The translations under genes were made by a program, and so were the position numbers. From an uncultured Fodinibius sp. (lineage in GTDB: Bacteria > Bacteroidota > Rhodothermia > Balneolales > Balneolaceae): DNA of 64,000 bases. Under the pieces are notes generated by a model, which was not told the DNA's origin, ran no database searches, and worked only from the letters and a program-made list of their open reading frames with translations. Shown piece after piece: positions 45,730-53,940 of the stretch (position 1 is the first letter of the stretch; each line of letters starts with the position of its first letter). The DNA lies in contig CAJXOG010000007.1 of assembly GCA_913057775.1 (NCBI GenBank), forward strand, positions 108,764 through 172,763. Direction: 5' to 3'.

Positions 45730-45798
45730 TGGTCATCCTGAATTAATTTCAGGATCAATCTACACTACTCTTTCACATGCTGAAACGAATTCAGCATG
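45730..45798. repeat. REP-like double-hairpin element between trpE and trpS
   Basis: Two short palindromes lie in tandem: ATCCTGAA/TTCAGGAT (45735-45742 with 45748-45755) and CATGCTGAA/TTCAGCATG (45776-45784 with 45790-45798), separated by 20 bases. Both share the CTGAA...TTCAG core. Sequences of this form (TCATCCTGAA...TTCAGGATC, then CATGCTGAA...TTCAGCATG) recur in many Bacteroidota genomes as repetitive elements. Neither hairpin has a T-run. Confidence 0.7.
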
Positions 45799-45807
45799 TT
45801 ATTTATA

Positions 45808-47277
45808 CTAATCTGTTATCAACAAGGCAACGCTAAGAGCTTCTACCAATGCACCGGCCTTGTCTTGCGTTTCTACATATTCTTTTTCGGGATCGCTGTC
45901 AGCCACAATACCTGCACCGGCCTGAATATACACCTTTGAGTCGGTAACAAGCATGGTTCGAATCACAATACAGGTATCCATATTGCCGGAGAAATCAAAA
46001 TAACCTACAGCTCCTGCATACGGGCCCCGCTTGGTTGGTTCCAGCTCGTCAATAATTTCCATCGCCCGAATTTTAGGCGCTCCACTAACTGTGCCTGCCG
46101 GGAAACAGTGTTTAAGAGCATCCACGGCTGTTTTATTGTCAGCCAATTTGCCCTTCACATCCGATACAATGTGCATGACATGTGAATACCGCTCGATCAC
46201 CTGCTCGCGAACCGGCTTTACTGTGGCAGCTTTGCAGACGCGCGACAGGTCATTACGTCCCAAATCGACGAGCATTACGTGCTCAGCTATTTCTTTAGGA
46301 TCGTTTTTAAGATCTTCTTCCAGTTCTAAATCCTCTTCGGGCGTTTTACCACGGGGACGTGTTCCGGCAATAGGCAACAACTGGGCCGTCTCATCCTGCA
46401 CGCGGACCAACACCTCCGGAGATGAGCCCACCAATCCAAAATCATCAAAATCCAAAAAGAACAGATACGGCGACGGATTCACCATCCGCAGCGCACGATA
46501 TAACATAAAGCGATCTCCGCTGAAATCCGTTTCAAATCGTTGTGACAGCACGACCTGAAAGATATCGCCCTCATAAATATACTCCTTGGCCTTTTCAACC
46601 ATCTGCTCAAACTCAGGCTTCTCAATATTGCTGGTAAGATTATCCGGGTTGATGGAGAACGAATCTGTTGAGCGGTTGGGTTGGTACACCAGCTCCTCCA
46701 TCTCATCGAGCGATTGCTGTGCCTCTTCAAATAGAGCTTCCGCAGATTTTTCTCCTTCATCATCCACAAACACTGTTTTTATGATGATCACCTGCTGTTT
46801 TACATGATCAAAGGCATAAACTTTATCATAAAATGCCCAGATGGCTTCCGGAATATTAAGGTCGTCGGCCGGAACATCCCCCAATTGCTCTACTTCGCGA
46901 ACCGTATCATAGGATGAAAACCCAACAGCTCCCCCGGTCAATCGTGGTAAATCAGGTAGCATGGGCTCGCTGTGCTGAGTCGTTAATTCTTTTAGTGCCT
47001 CAAAATACGACTGATTAAGAACCTCAGCACCATCATCTTGCTGCAATATTACCTGTTCCCCATCGTACTGCAAAACCTGATAGGGATTACGTCCCAAAAA
47101 GGAGTACCGTGCAACCTGCTCCCCACCCTCAACAGATTCTAAAAGAAATGGATAGTCAGCATCTTTTCGCAATGATAAAAAAAGTGATACAGGTGTTAGT
47201 ACATCGGCCATCAGTCGCCGGTAAACCGGCACGGCCGTATAATCTTTTGCTAATTTTTTGAACTCAGCTAGTTTCAT
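45808..47277 (-). CDS. trpE: Anthranilate synthase component I
   Basis: A 489-residue chorismate-utilising enzyme, first of the Trp pathway. The N-terminal LLESVEGGEQVARYSFLG holds the LLES Trp-binding site used for feedback inhibition; the catalytic half has GDIFQVVLSQRFE, IAGTRPRGKTPEED, LVDLGRNDLSRV and PAGTVSGAPKIRAMEIIDELE. The ATG at 47277 is chosen over one at 47337 (the longer N-terminus has no family counterpart). No clear Shine-Dalgarno is seen. The attenuator terminator lies 76 bp ahead of this ATG. Confidence 0.97.
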   Translation of the reverse strand: MKLAEFKKLAKDYTAVPVYRRLMADVLTPVSLFLSLRKDADYPFLLESVEGGEQVARYSFLGRNPYQVLQYDGEQVILQQDDGAEVLNQSYFEALKELTTQHSEPMLPDLPRLTGGAVGFSSYDTVREVEQLGDVPADDLNIPEAIWAFYDKVYAFDHVKQQVIIIKTVFVDDEGEKSAEALFEEAQQSLDEMEELVYQPNRSTDSFSINPDNLTSNIEKPEFEQMVEKAKEYIYEGDIFQVVLSQRFETDFSGDRFMLYRALRMVNPSPYLFFLDFDDFGLVGSSPEVLVRVQDETAQLLPIAGTRPRGKTPEEDLELEEDLKNDPKEIAEHVMLVDLGRNDLSRVCKAATVKPVREQVIERYSHVMHIVSDVKGKLADNKTAVDALKHCFPAGTVSGAPKIRAMEIIDELEPTKRGPYAGAVGYFDFSGNMDTCIVIRTMLVTDSKVYIQAGAGIVADSDPEKEYVETQDKAGALVEALSVALLITD

Positions 47278-47352
47278 AAAATTTATGTTATAGATGCTGA
47301 TACCGAAAGCTATCGGGACAGCATGACTCTTATTCATATCTACTTAACAAAT

Positions 47353-47385
47353 AAAAAAGCCCACTCCAGTTTCCTGCAGTGGGCT
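47353..47385 (-). terminator. trp attenuator terminator
   Basis: The minus-strand hairpin AGCCCACT / AGTGGGCT (47385-47378 with 47365-47358), with an inner CAG-GAAA-CTG helix, is followed by TTTTTTAT. It lies between the trpL stop and trpE. The 5' arm overlaps the antiterminator pairing partner (47376-47382). Confidence 0.92.
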
Positions 47386-47452
47386 CTAAAAAATTCTTTT
47401 CTTTAAACTAACTCATAAAAATGCCACTGCCTGCGTATGTTGCTTCACAGGC
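47376..47452 (-). promoter_or_regulatory. trp leader attenuator, alternative RNA arms
   Basis: Arm 1, GCCTG (47452-47448), starts at the last base of the third Trp codon and pairs with CAGGC (47433-47429). Arm 2, GCAGTGG (47430-47424), is exactly complementary to arm 3, CCACTGC (47382-47376). Arm 3 is also the 5' side of the terminator. With scarce Trp-tRNA the ribosome stalls at the Trp codons and covers arm 1, so arms 2 and 3 can pair as antiterminator; otherwise arms 1-2 and the terminator form. Pairings are seen; the behaviour is inferred from the classical model. Confidence 0.82.
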
Positions 47453-47490
47453 CACCACCAATTTATGTTCTTATGAGCTGATTTTTTCAT
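47413..47490 (-). CDS. trpL: trp leader peptide with three consecutive Trp codons
   Basis: A 25-residue open reading frame, ATG at 47490 and TGA at 47415-47413, starting MKKSAH and containing NINWWWPV. The three Trp codons TGG TGG TGG lie at 47460-47452. The peptide is too short and low in homology for family evidence, but position (right after a promoter, before the terminator hairpin and trpE), the Trp run and the overlap with the competing RNA arms make it a regulatory leader peptide. There is no Shine-Dalgarno; the start codon is within a few bases of the predicted transcript start, so it may be translated nearly leaderless. Confidence 0.93.
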   Translation of the reverse strand: MKKSAHKNINWWWPVKQHTQAVAFL

Positions 47491-47497
47491 AACGATC

Positions 47498-47528
47498 TGA
47501 AGATAGTGTCCGTCGAACCGAAAATCAA
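47498..47528 (-). promoter_or_regulatory. trp operon promoter
   Basis: TTG at 47528-47526, 20 bases, TATCTTCA at 47505-47498 on the minus strand; six of the eight -7 positions match TATCTTTG, including TATCTT. The spacing is identical to the other promoters here. The predicted start is at about 47491-47494, adjacent to the trpL ATG. Confidence 0.7.
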
Positions 47529-47531
47529 CAA

Positions 47532-47562
47532 GTTTATTTTCGGATAATAACACCTATATTTG
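47532..47562 (+). promoter_or_regulatory. Possible promoter of the propeller/PorV operon
   Basis: TATATTTG at 47555-47562 is an exact TAnnTTTG -7 element, 22 bp before the ATG at 47585. At 20 bases upstream the triplet is GTT rather than TTG, so the -33 is weak. It is back to back with the trp promoter, with three bases between the two -33 regions. Confidence 0.5.
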
Positions 47563-47584
47563 AGTTTCCAAGAAAATAGAGGTC

Positions 47585-49138
47585 ATGCGACAGACGCTGC
47601 GAATTATAACATTTTTTATCGTTTTTATTTGTGGGAGGGCTTTCCAAAGCCAAGCCCAAATTGTTGGGAATGTCCCCTCTCCTACAGAATCAATTGCTCA
47701 AAATTCAGTTTCTAATATGGCCGCCTTGGGCGATACCCTATGGATTGCTCCATCCTTAAATAGAACAGTTAACAATAGTGCCAACTGGTATTATCCTGAA
47801 GGAGCCTCAGAAATCGTTAATAAAAATGGACGAGTCTTTTCACTGGCCTTGGCACCCGATACCGTTATTGCAGGTTTGGGATACAATGCGGAGACTCCCG
47901 ACGGTAGCGTGCAAGCAGGACTGGGATTTCACATCTCCACCGATGGCGGTGACAATTGGGATTATATTGAAAATCCAAATGAAGCTAAAAATGATACCTC
48001 TTTCGTCTATGGAGGAACCACTTATAAAAAATTACCTATAACAGCACAGGAGCAATCCCCTCCTTTCGAAATTGCCCAAACTGGCAATACAATCTTTTCG
48101 GCTAGCTGGGCATTGGGATTAGTCCGTAGCCAAAATTTTGGTAAGAGTTGGGAGCGAATTATTCTTCCCCCACAACAGGCTGATACTTTAGTACCCGAAC
48201 AAGAATACAATTTTAACGGTAATGGAGAAAACAAATACGACCCGCGATATGATCAAAATCTACTTGGGTTTTCCGTTTTAATTGATGATCAGAACCGCGT
48301 TTGGGCAGGTACGGCAGGTGGACTCAATATTTCTGATAACGCACTATTCGCTCCCACTGACAGTATTCGATGGAAGCACATTCAATTTGATAGTTCCGAA
48401 AATGGGCTGCCTGCCAACTGGATTATTACCATAAAACAGCATCCCAAAACTGACGATATATGGCTTACGAATTGGTCGAGTGGAATCAGTGATGAAGAAC
48501 AATATGGCATTGCGCGAACTAGTGATAGCGGCCAAACCTTCGATCATTATTTGCCTGGTGAACGCATAAATGATATTGGTTTTAAAGATGGTACAATATA
48601 CGCCGCCGGGGATAATGGGTTTTTCAAAAGTACCGATAATGGAAACAACTGGAATCGAATACCACAAATAAAAAGTGCGAATACGTTTATTAAGAAATCA
48701 GCCCAGTATTATAGCCTATCCTCTACTACCAACCGGCTATGGGTGGGTACCAGTGATGGCTTGGCTTCTACAGCCGATGGCGGACAATCATGGCAAATTA
48801 CACGCGTCAATTTTCCTTTGGATGGCCAGAACCGCTACCAGCAAGATGCCCCCTCTGTAGAAACCTATGCATATCCGAATCCCTTTTCCCCACGTCGCCA
48901 TGATATCGTCAGAATTAAATATGAGGTTCAGAAAGCCGGGAATGTACAAATCAGGTTATTTGATTTTGGAATGAACATGGTTCGGGAACTTGGCTCGGGA
49001 AACTTCTCAGAAGGAACATACGAAGCTGTTTGGGATGGACGTGACCATCAGGGAAACCAAGTAGCCAACGGACCCGTATTCTATCAAATTGATACGGCAA
49101 GCGGTACCATTCGTGGCAAAATTTTAGTCGTTGATTAA
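47585..49138 (+). CDS. Secreted Asp-box beta-propeller with C-terminal FlgD/T9SS-type domain
   Basis: A 517-residue exported protein. The signal peptide is MRQTLRIITFFIVFICGRAF up to SQAQ. The body holds at least five Asp-box motifs (STDGGDNW, SQNFGKSW, TSDSGQTF, STDNGNNW, TADGGQSW), the marks of BNR/sialidase-like or photosystem-assembly-type propellers, so a single beta-propeller is likely. The C-terminal 80 residues (AYPNPFSPRRHDIVRIKYEV, VWDGRDHQGNQVANGPVFYQI, IRGKILVVD) form a FlgD-like or Por-type secretion sorting domain. Ligand unknown. It is followed after 3 bp by two PorV/PorQ-like genes. Confidence 0.88.
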   Translation: MRQTLRIITFFIVFICGRAFQSQAQIVGNVPSPTESIAQNSVSNMAALGDTLWIAPSLNRTVNNSANWYYPEGASEIVNKNGRVFSLALAPDTVIAGLGYNAETPDGSVQAGLGFHISTDGGDNWDYIENPNEAKNDTSFVYGGTTYKKLPITAQEQSPPFEIAQTGNTIFSASWALGLVRSQNFGKSWERIILPPQQADTLVPEQEYNFNGNGENKYDPRYDQNLLGFSVLIDDQNRVWAGTAGGLNISDNALFAPTDSIRWKHIQFDSSENGLPANWIITIKQHPKTDDIWLTNWSSGISDEEQYGIARTSDSGQTFDHYLPGERINDIGFKDGTIYAAGDNGFFKSTDNGNNWNRIPQIKSANTFIKKSAQYYSLSSTTNRLWVGTSDGLASTADGGQSWQITRVNFPLDGQNRYQQDAPSVETYAYPNPFSPRRHDIVRIKYEVQKAGNVQIRLFDFGMNMVRELGSGNFSEGTYEAVWDGRDHQGNQVANGPVFYQIDTASGTIRGKILVVD

Positions 49139-49141
49139 AGT

Positions 49142-50116
49142 ATGGTTATCAAAAGTGCACTTATTAAGTTTGGGATTCTTATCCTGTTGCTAACAGGATT
49201 CACAATCTCTACCCTTGCCCAAAGCGGAGGTCAGGCAGGGTCATTCAGCCGCATGGGATTCGGCCCGCGCGGCATGGCTATGGGAAATGCTTTGATTTCA
49301 AATACTTCAAATGGCGTATACAGCTATTATAATCCTGCACTGGCCGCCCAAAGCGCCGGCACACAGGTTGATTTTAGTACAGCAGCAATGAGCTTTGATC
49401 GTAGTCTCAATACCGCGAGTGGCACCTTCGAGTTACCACCTACAGCAGGGGCATCTTTTTCTATCATCAATGCTAACGTCTCCGATATTGACGGACGTAC
49501 TTCAAGTGGATATCACACCGATATGTTATCTACGCAGGAATACCAAATAGCGGCGGCATTTGGGCAACAAATTACAGATCATTTTTCGGTGGGTATTGGG
49601 CTTAAATACTATATTTCTGATCTGCATAACGATCTCCCTAATGCAACAACCCTAGGATTGGATATCGGTATACTGCACTTGTTTTCGGATCGATTACAGG
49701 CCGCAGCTGTCATCCGCGATCTGCTTGCATCCTACAGCTGGAGTTCAGGCACATTATACGGAGATAATTCCTCTGCCCGAACCGACAACTTTCCAAGGCA
49801 AATACAGTTCGGATTGTCATATCTACTTATCTCTAACCTGTTAATAAGCTTTGAAGGCGGACAAATGGTGCATAAAAATAAATCCGCAAACAATTTAAAA
49901 ATTGGTAGTACCTATCAACTCCACGAACGTATTAGCCTACGGGGCGGATGGCAAATCAATGACCTTTCATCAATCCGGCAAACCAATCATTTCAGTACGG
50001 GCTTTTCGGTGCATCTACCCTTTGACTTATTTTCTCCTTCTGTAGATTATGCATTTGTACAAGAACCAAACAACATTTCATACATGCACACCTTTGGAAT
50101 CCAGATAAAGTTATGA
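49142..50116 (+). CDS. PorV/PorQ-family outer membrane protein (first copy)
   Basis: 324 residues with a signal peptide (ILILLLTGFTISTLAQ). The mature start RMGFGPRGMAMGNALISNTSNGVYSYYNPALAA is the PorV/PorQ (FadL-like barrel) signature, and the rest is beta-barrel in character, with a C-terminal FGIQIKL. In type IX secretion PorV carries substrates to the surface; PorQ-type proteins also act there. It begins 3 bp after the propeller gene and overlaps the next gene by four bases. Confidence 0.87.
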   Translation: MVIKSALIKFGILILLLTGFTISTLAQSGGQAGSFSRMGFGPRGMAMGNALISNTSNGVYSYYNPALAAQSAGTQVDFSTAAMSFDRSLNTASGTFELPPTAGASFSIINANVSDIDGRTSSGYHTDMLSTQEYQIAAAFGQQITDHFSVGIGLKYYISDLHNDLPNATTLGLDIGILHLFSDRLQAAAVIRDLLASYSWSSGTLYGDNSSARTDNFPRQIQFGLSYLLISNLLISFEGGQMVHKNKSANNLKIGSTYQLHERISLRGGWQINDLSSIRQTNHFSTGFSVHLPFDLFSPSVDYAFVQEPNNISYMHTFGIQIKL

Positions 50117-51066
50117 TTCGCAATTCTATCGGCATTTTTAGTTTATTTGCACTTTTGTTCTTGGGTATCTCAGCTACTGCCCAAGATTCCGGTCTCGATA
50201 TTTTAACCCTTGGTCCCGGCACCAAGGCCCTGGGATTAAATGAGGCCGTCACTGCAGAGCTACTGGGAGCTTCCAGTCTGTATTCCAATCCCGCCAATTT
50301 AGCGATGGAAAACAGTTCCATCCTCAATGCCGATTATACCCTTTGGATTGGTGACCTTACTCATACCCATGCAGGTGTCAATATTCGCAAAAACAACCGG
50401 GCCCTTGCATTTGGGTTTCTAACCTCTCAAGCCGATGAAATTCCGTTAAGGGGCAACCAACCGGGTCCCCCCGATGGTTCATTTAATATCAGCACCATAG
50501 CACTCAGCGGCGGTTATGCATACCGACTGGGCTCATTGGCACTAGGGGCAACAATACAATATCTGCGAGAAGAATATTATATCTATAACGCATCGGGATA
50601 TACTGCTAACTTGGGAGCTGCAGGAGCATTTTGGGATAATCGAATACGCATTGGTGCCAGCTTATTAAACCTGGGAAAAATGAACGAACTCAGGACCCAA
50701 TCAACTGAACTCCCTACAACGTTTAGAACCGGAATTAGTGCCAAGCTCTTCACATTCGTCCCTCCTAAAAACGACAATTTGCCAATATCGGTAGCTTTAA
50801 ATAATGATGTAATATTTCCACTGCAGGAATCTCGACAGACCACACAGGGAAATAGCTCTAACCAAATCTACACCAATATTGCAGTCGAAATATCGGTAGC
50901 AGAAATTATCGTTTTACGAACAGGCTACAAAACCGGGGACACCGTCCGTCCCTGGAGTGCGGGTTTGGGGTTGGATATGGAATCAATATCAGCGAACTAT
51001 GCTATTATACCTTTTGAGACGGGATTTGGGACCGTGCACTCGCTGGGACTGCAGTATCAATTTTGA
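50113..51066 (+). CDS. PorV/PorQ-family outer membrane protein (second copy)
   Basis: 317 residues with a signal peptide (MIRNSIGIFSLFALLFLGIS to ATAQ). The mature start LTLGPGTKALGLNEAVTAELLGASSLYSNPANLA is the same PorV/PorQ signature as in the previous gene; the end LGLQYQF is a barrel-type terminal motif. Its ATG overlaps the previous stop (ATGA). The two proteins are related but clearly diverged, so the pair is an old duplication, not a recent one. Confidence 0.87.
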   Translation: MIRNSIGIFSLFALLFLGISATAQDSGLDILTLGPGTKALGLNEAVTAELLGASSLYSNPANLAMENSSILNADYTLWIGDLTHTHAGVNIRKNNRALAFGFLTSQADEIPLRGNQPGPPDGSFNISTIALSGGYAYRLGSLALGATIQYLREEYYIYNASGYTANLGAAGAFWDNRIRIGASLLNLGKMNELRTQSTELPTTFRTGISAKLFTFVPPKNDNLPISVALNNDVIFPLQESRQTTQGNSSNQIYTNIAVEISVAEIIVLRTGYKTGDTVRPWSAGLGLDMESISANYAIIPFETGFGTVHSLGLQYQF

Positions 51067-51085
51067 TGTAGAAACCCAGATTAAT

Positions 51086-51910
51086 TTATTCTTCCTCAAA
51101 GAATTTATCCTTTCCGAAGGCCTCTTTCCAGAAAAGGTAGGCACCTACCAAAATACCTTTCAGGACGAAGATGGAAAAGACAATCATTAATCCCACTTCC
51201 TGAAAGAGCAGAATTAATATCCCATAAACAATAAAAAGGGAAAGCTTTACTTTGTGTTTTCGCACTGACTGCTTATCGAAACTAGGCATTTTATCAAATG
51301 GAATGGTGCTAACCATCAAAAAGGAAAGTAACACAATCAGTGGAATTAAAATGGCGTTAATTCCATATTCAAAGCCTTCAAATAGCTCAAGCTGATTATA
51401 GAAAGTAAGGTAAAATGCAGCGATCATAATGGCCTGTCCGGGGATGGGAAGCCCTTTAAAGAAGTCTTCCTGACTTTCCTGTACATCCACATTATAGCGA
51501 GCCAACCGTACCGCGCCACAGAGAGGCGGCAAAGCACTAAGTATGATACCTACAAATGGGAGCTCTGCCAGTCCAAATGAATACAATAAAAAACCCGGCG
51601 CCACACCAAATGAAACAACATCACTGATAGAATCGAGCTCAATACCAAATTGGCTGGTTGCATTAGAGAGGCGTGCCATAAATCCGTCGAGAGCATCAAA
51701 TAATCCCGCAAAAACGATTAGCCATGCCCCAAAAAACAGACGTCCCTCAGCAATACTTATAATAGCCAAAAAACCACAAAACAGATTCATCAGCGTAAAA
51801 AAACTGGGAATAACCGTGCGGGGAATTTGTTTCCTGGAACGACCATTTTTTCTTTTTTTACGCTTTCTGCGACGACGAAATCGCTTCCACTTTTGTATGG
51901 GGTATTTCAT
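51086..51910 (-). CDS. pssA: CDP-diacylglycerol-serine O-phosphatidyltransferase
   Basis: A 274-residue integral membrane CDP-alcohol phosphatidyltransferase making phosphatidylserine. The catalytic motif DGxxARxxxxxxxxGxxxDxxxD is present as FDALDGFMARLSNATSQFG with ELDSISD, followed by FGVAPGFLLYSFG. About six membrane segments follow. The first 34 residues are extremely basic (RFRRRRKRKKRKNGRSRKQ), longer than the usual N-terminus. Psd follows the opposite way round: psd ends one base before this start, so they are cotranscribed, psd first. Confidence 0.95.
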   Translation of the reverse strand: MKYPIQKWKRFRRRRKRKKRKNGRSRKQIPRTVIPSFFTLMNLFCGFLAIISIAEGRLFFGAWLIVFAGLFDALDGFMARLSNATSQFGIELDSISDVVSFGVAPGFLLYSFGLAELPFVGIILSALPPLCGAVRLARYNVDVQESQEDFFKGLPIPGQAIMIAAFYLTFYNQLELFEGFEYGINAILIPLIVLLSFLMVSTIPFDKMPSFDKQSVRKHKVKLSLFIVYGILILLFQEVGLMIVFSIFVLKGILVGAYLFWKEAFGKDKFFEEE

Positions 51911-51911
51911 C

Positions 51912-52565
51912 TTATGGATTAATAGTAGCTAAAATTGTTTCTCCCGCCACGGCTTTTTCTCCTTCTGAGACATTCACCTCGACCTCCGGCGGAACAAGTA
52001 TATCCATTCTGGAACCAAACTTCATCATTCCAAATTTCTTTCCAACCTCAATCTTATCCCCTTTTTCGATATGATATACAATCCTTCGTGCCAATAGTCC
52101 GGTAATTTGTCGAAAAAATATTTTTGTTCCTGATGGATGCTTTACACCAAAATCGGCTCGCTCATTCAATTCCGAAGCACGATGATCATAGGCTGCAAGG
52201 AACATTCCAGGCTCATATTCAAGGTATTCCAACGTTCCGGTAACCGGTATCCGGTTTACATGGACGTCAAGAGGTGATAGAAAAATACTAATTTGCGTGG
52301 CCGGACCTTTGATATACCGATCTTCGTTCACTTCCTTGATTTGTACAATATTACCATCAGCGGGTGAAATGACCACATTATCCCCGGCGGTTATTTCTCG
52401 ATCGGGATCGCGAAAGAAATATAAAATAAAAGCAACCAGCAGAGCCATCGCAGTATACAAGAGATAGGCCGTCCAGTGGGGCTCAATATACCGAGCAATT
52501 CCACTTACAATAAGTGCAAAAATAAGGGTTACGAATATAGTTGTATATCCCTCGCGTGCAAACAT
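51912..52565 (-). CDS. psd: Phosphatidylserine decarboxylase-type proenzyme
   Basis: A 217-residue protein of the short, PSD-A class. Two hydrophobic segments lie in the first 50 residues, then NVVISPADGNIVQI, IFLSPLDVHVNRIPVTG (catalytic His region) and FGMMKFGSRMDILVPP, where the GS in FGSR is the self-cleavage site that makes the pyruvoyl group. It converts phosphatidylserine to phosphatidylethanolamine. Its adjacency to pssA fits this pathway. Confidence 0.95.
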   Translation of the reverse strand: MFAREGYTTIFVTLIFALIVSGIARYIEPHWTAYLLYTAMALLVAFILYFFRDPDREITAGDNVVISPADGNIVQIKEVNEDRYIKGPATQISIFLSPLDVHVNRIPVTGTLEYLEYEPGMFLAAYDHRASELNERADFGVKHPSGTKIFFRQITGLLARRIVYHIEKGDKIEVGKKFGMMKFGSRMDILVPPEVEVNVSEGEKAVAGETILATINP

Positions 52566-52581
52566 ATATAGATATATTTAG

Positions 52582-53925
52582 TTAGCCGAACTGTCGCAGA
52601 ATATCGTTGAAGGTAACAAAAATAAAGAGGGCAATAATCAACAGAAATCCAATTTGCTGAAGTGCCATTCTTACCTTGGGTGATGGTTCACGCCGGGTAA
52701 TGCCTTCATAGATTAAAAACATCAAATGACCGCCATCAAGCACAGGGATGGGCAAAATATTCATGATTGCCAGCGTAATACTCAGAAAGGCCGTAATATT
52801 CCAAAAGCCAACAAATCCACCGGCATCTGTTGCCTGTTTGGTGACGTTGGCAATAGCGACAGGTCCACCCAAATTATCTCGAACGGAGATGTCGCCTGAA
52901 AACATCTTACTGAACCCTCCCATAATTCCTGACACTGTTTCATTCGTTCTCCGTAGACCAAAATCCACTGACTCAAAAAGTCCATATTGAAAACGTTCAA
53001 TAGCAAAATATTCCTCAGGATCATGATTAAATACAATGCCAAGCTTATTGTTTTCGTTGGGCATTAAAGTAAACTCATGGGTGGCTCCATTACGGTTAAC
53101 AGCTACCGTTATACTATCCGTAGAGCTTGTAATTCGTGAAATTAATTCCTGTAAATATCCTACTTGCTCACCGTTAATTGCTGTAATAAGATCGCCCTGC
53201 TGAATACCTGCACGATCGGCTGGCTCTCCAGGCTGCACTTGGGTTATGGGCACAGTGGGCATTGCATTATTCAGAGTAATTAGTCCCTGTTGTCCTATCT
53301 CATCAAGTAAGCTATCTGCTACTGGAATGGTTACTTGTTCCCCATTTCTCATAACCATATAACTCAGCGAAGAAGCCATCATTTTATTGGGAGAAAACAG
53401 GTCCTGAAAATAAGGTACTTCTTCCCCATTTACGCCTATCAGTCTATCACCGGATTGAAATCCTACTTGGTCCGCTAGTGAGTTTTCTGCGACGTAAATA
53501 TTATCAACGCTATCGAGCTTAACCTTTGTTTCACCATTCGAAAAGGCCAGTCCCGCATATATGGCAACAGCCAAAATCATATTAAAAATGACTCCTGCCG
53601 TAATCACAATAATACGCTGCCACACCGGTTTACTGCGATATTCCCAGGGTTTGGGTTCTTCATCGAGGTAATCATCATCCATACTTTCATCAATCATCCC
53701 CGAAATTTTCACATATCCTCCCAATGGAGTAGCACCAATGCAATAATCGGTTTCTCCTTTTTGGAAACCCCAAATTCGTGGTGGGAATCCAAGCGAAAAG
53801 CGCTCCACCCGCATCCCAAATAATTTTGCCGCTAAAAAGTGCCCCAACTCATGAAAGAACACTAAAATTAAAAGAGCTGCGGCAAAAATTCCCAGCGTTG
53901 ACAATAAACTTACAATCCATTCCAT
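52582..53925 (-). CDS. rseP: Site-2 protease, RseP type
   Basis: A 447-residue membrane zinc protease. The active site FFHELGHFLAAKLFG is near residue 23-37 and the second motif PVLDGGHLMFL is near the C-terminus. Four membrane segments frame two periplasmic PDZ domains (about residues 128-200 and 205-285). RseP cleaves anti-sigma factors and signal-peptide remnants; the ECF sigma gene elsewhere in the window has no membrane anti-sigma, so no link can be claimed. It is 16 bp after dxr. Confidence 0.96.
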   Translation of the reverse strand: MEWIVSLLSTLGIFAAALLILVFFHELGHFLAAKLFGMRVERFSLGFPPRIWGFQKGETDYCIGATPLGGYVKISGMIDESMDDDYLDEEPKPWEYRSKPVWQRIIVITAGVIFNMILAVAIYAGLAFSNGETKVKLDSVDNIYVAENSLADQVGFQSGDRLIGVNGEEVPYFQDLFSPNKMMASSLSYMVMRNGEQVTIPVADSLLDEIGQQGLITLNNAMPTVPITQVQPGEPADRAGIQQGDLITAINGEQVGYLQELISRITSSTDSITVAVNRNGATHEFTLMPNENNKLGIVFNHDPEEYFAIERFQYGLFESVDFGLRRTNETVSGIMGGFSKMFSGDISVRDNLGGPVAIANVTKQATDAGGFVGFWNITAFLSITLAIMNILPIPVLDGGHLMFLIYEGITRREPSPKVRMALQQIGFLLIIALFIFVTFNDILRQFG

Positions 53926-53940
53926 GAAACAAGATAATTC

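Noticed and set aside
47278..47337. Upstream ATG of trpE at 47337
   Set aside because: The 20 extra residues have no counterpart in TrpE and it lies very close to the terminator T-run; ATG at 47277 matches the family start.
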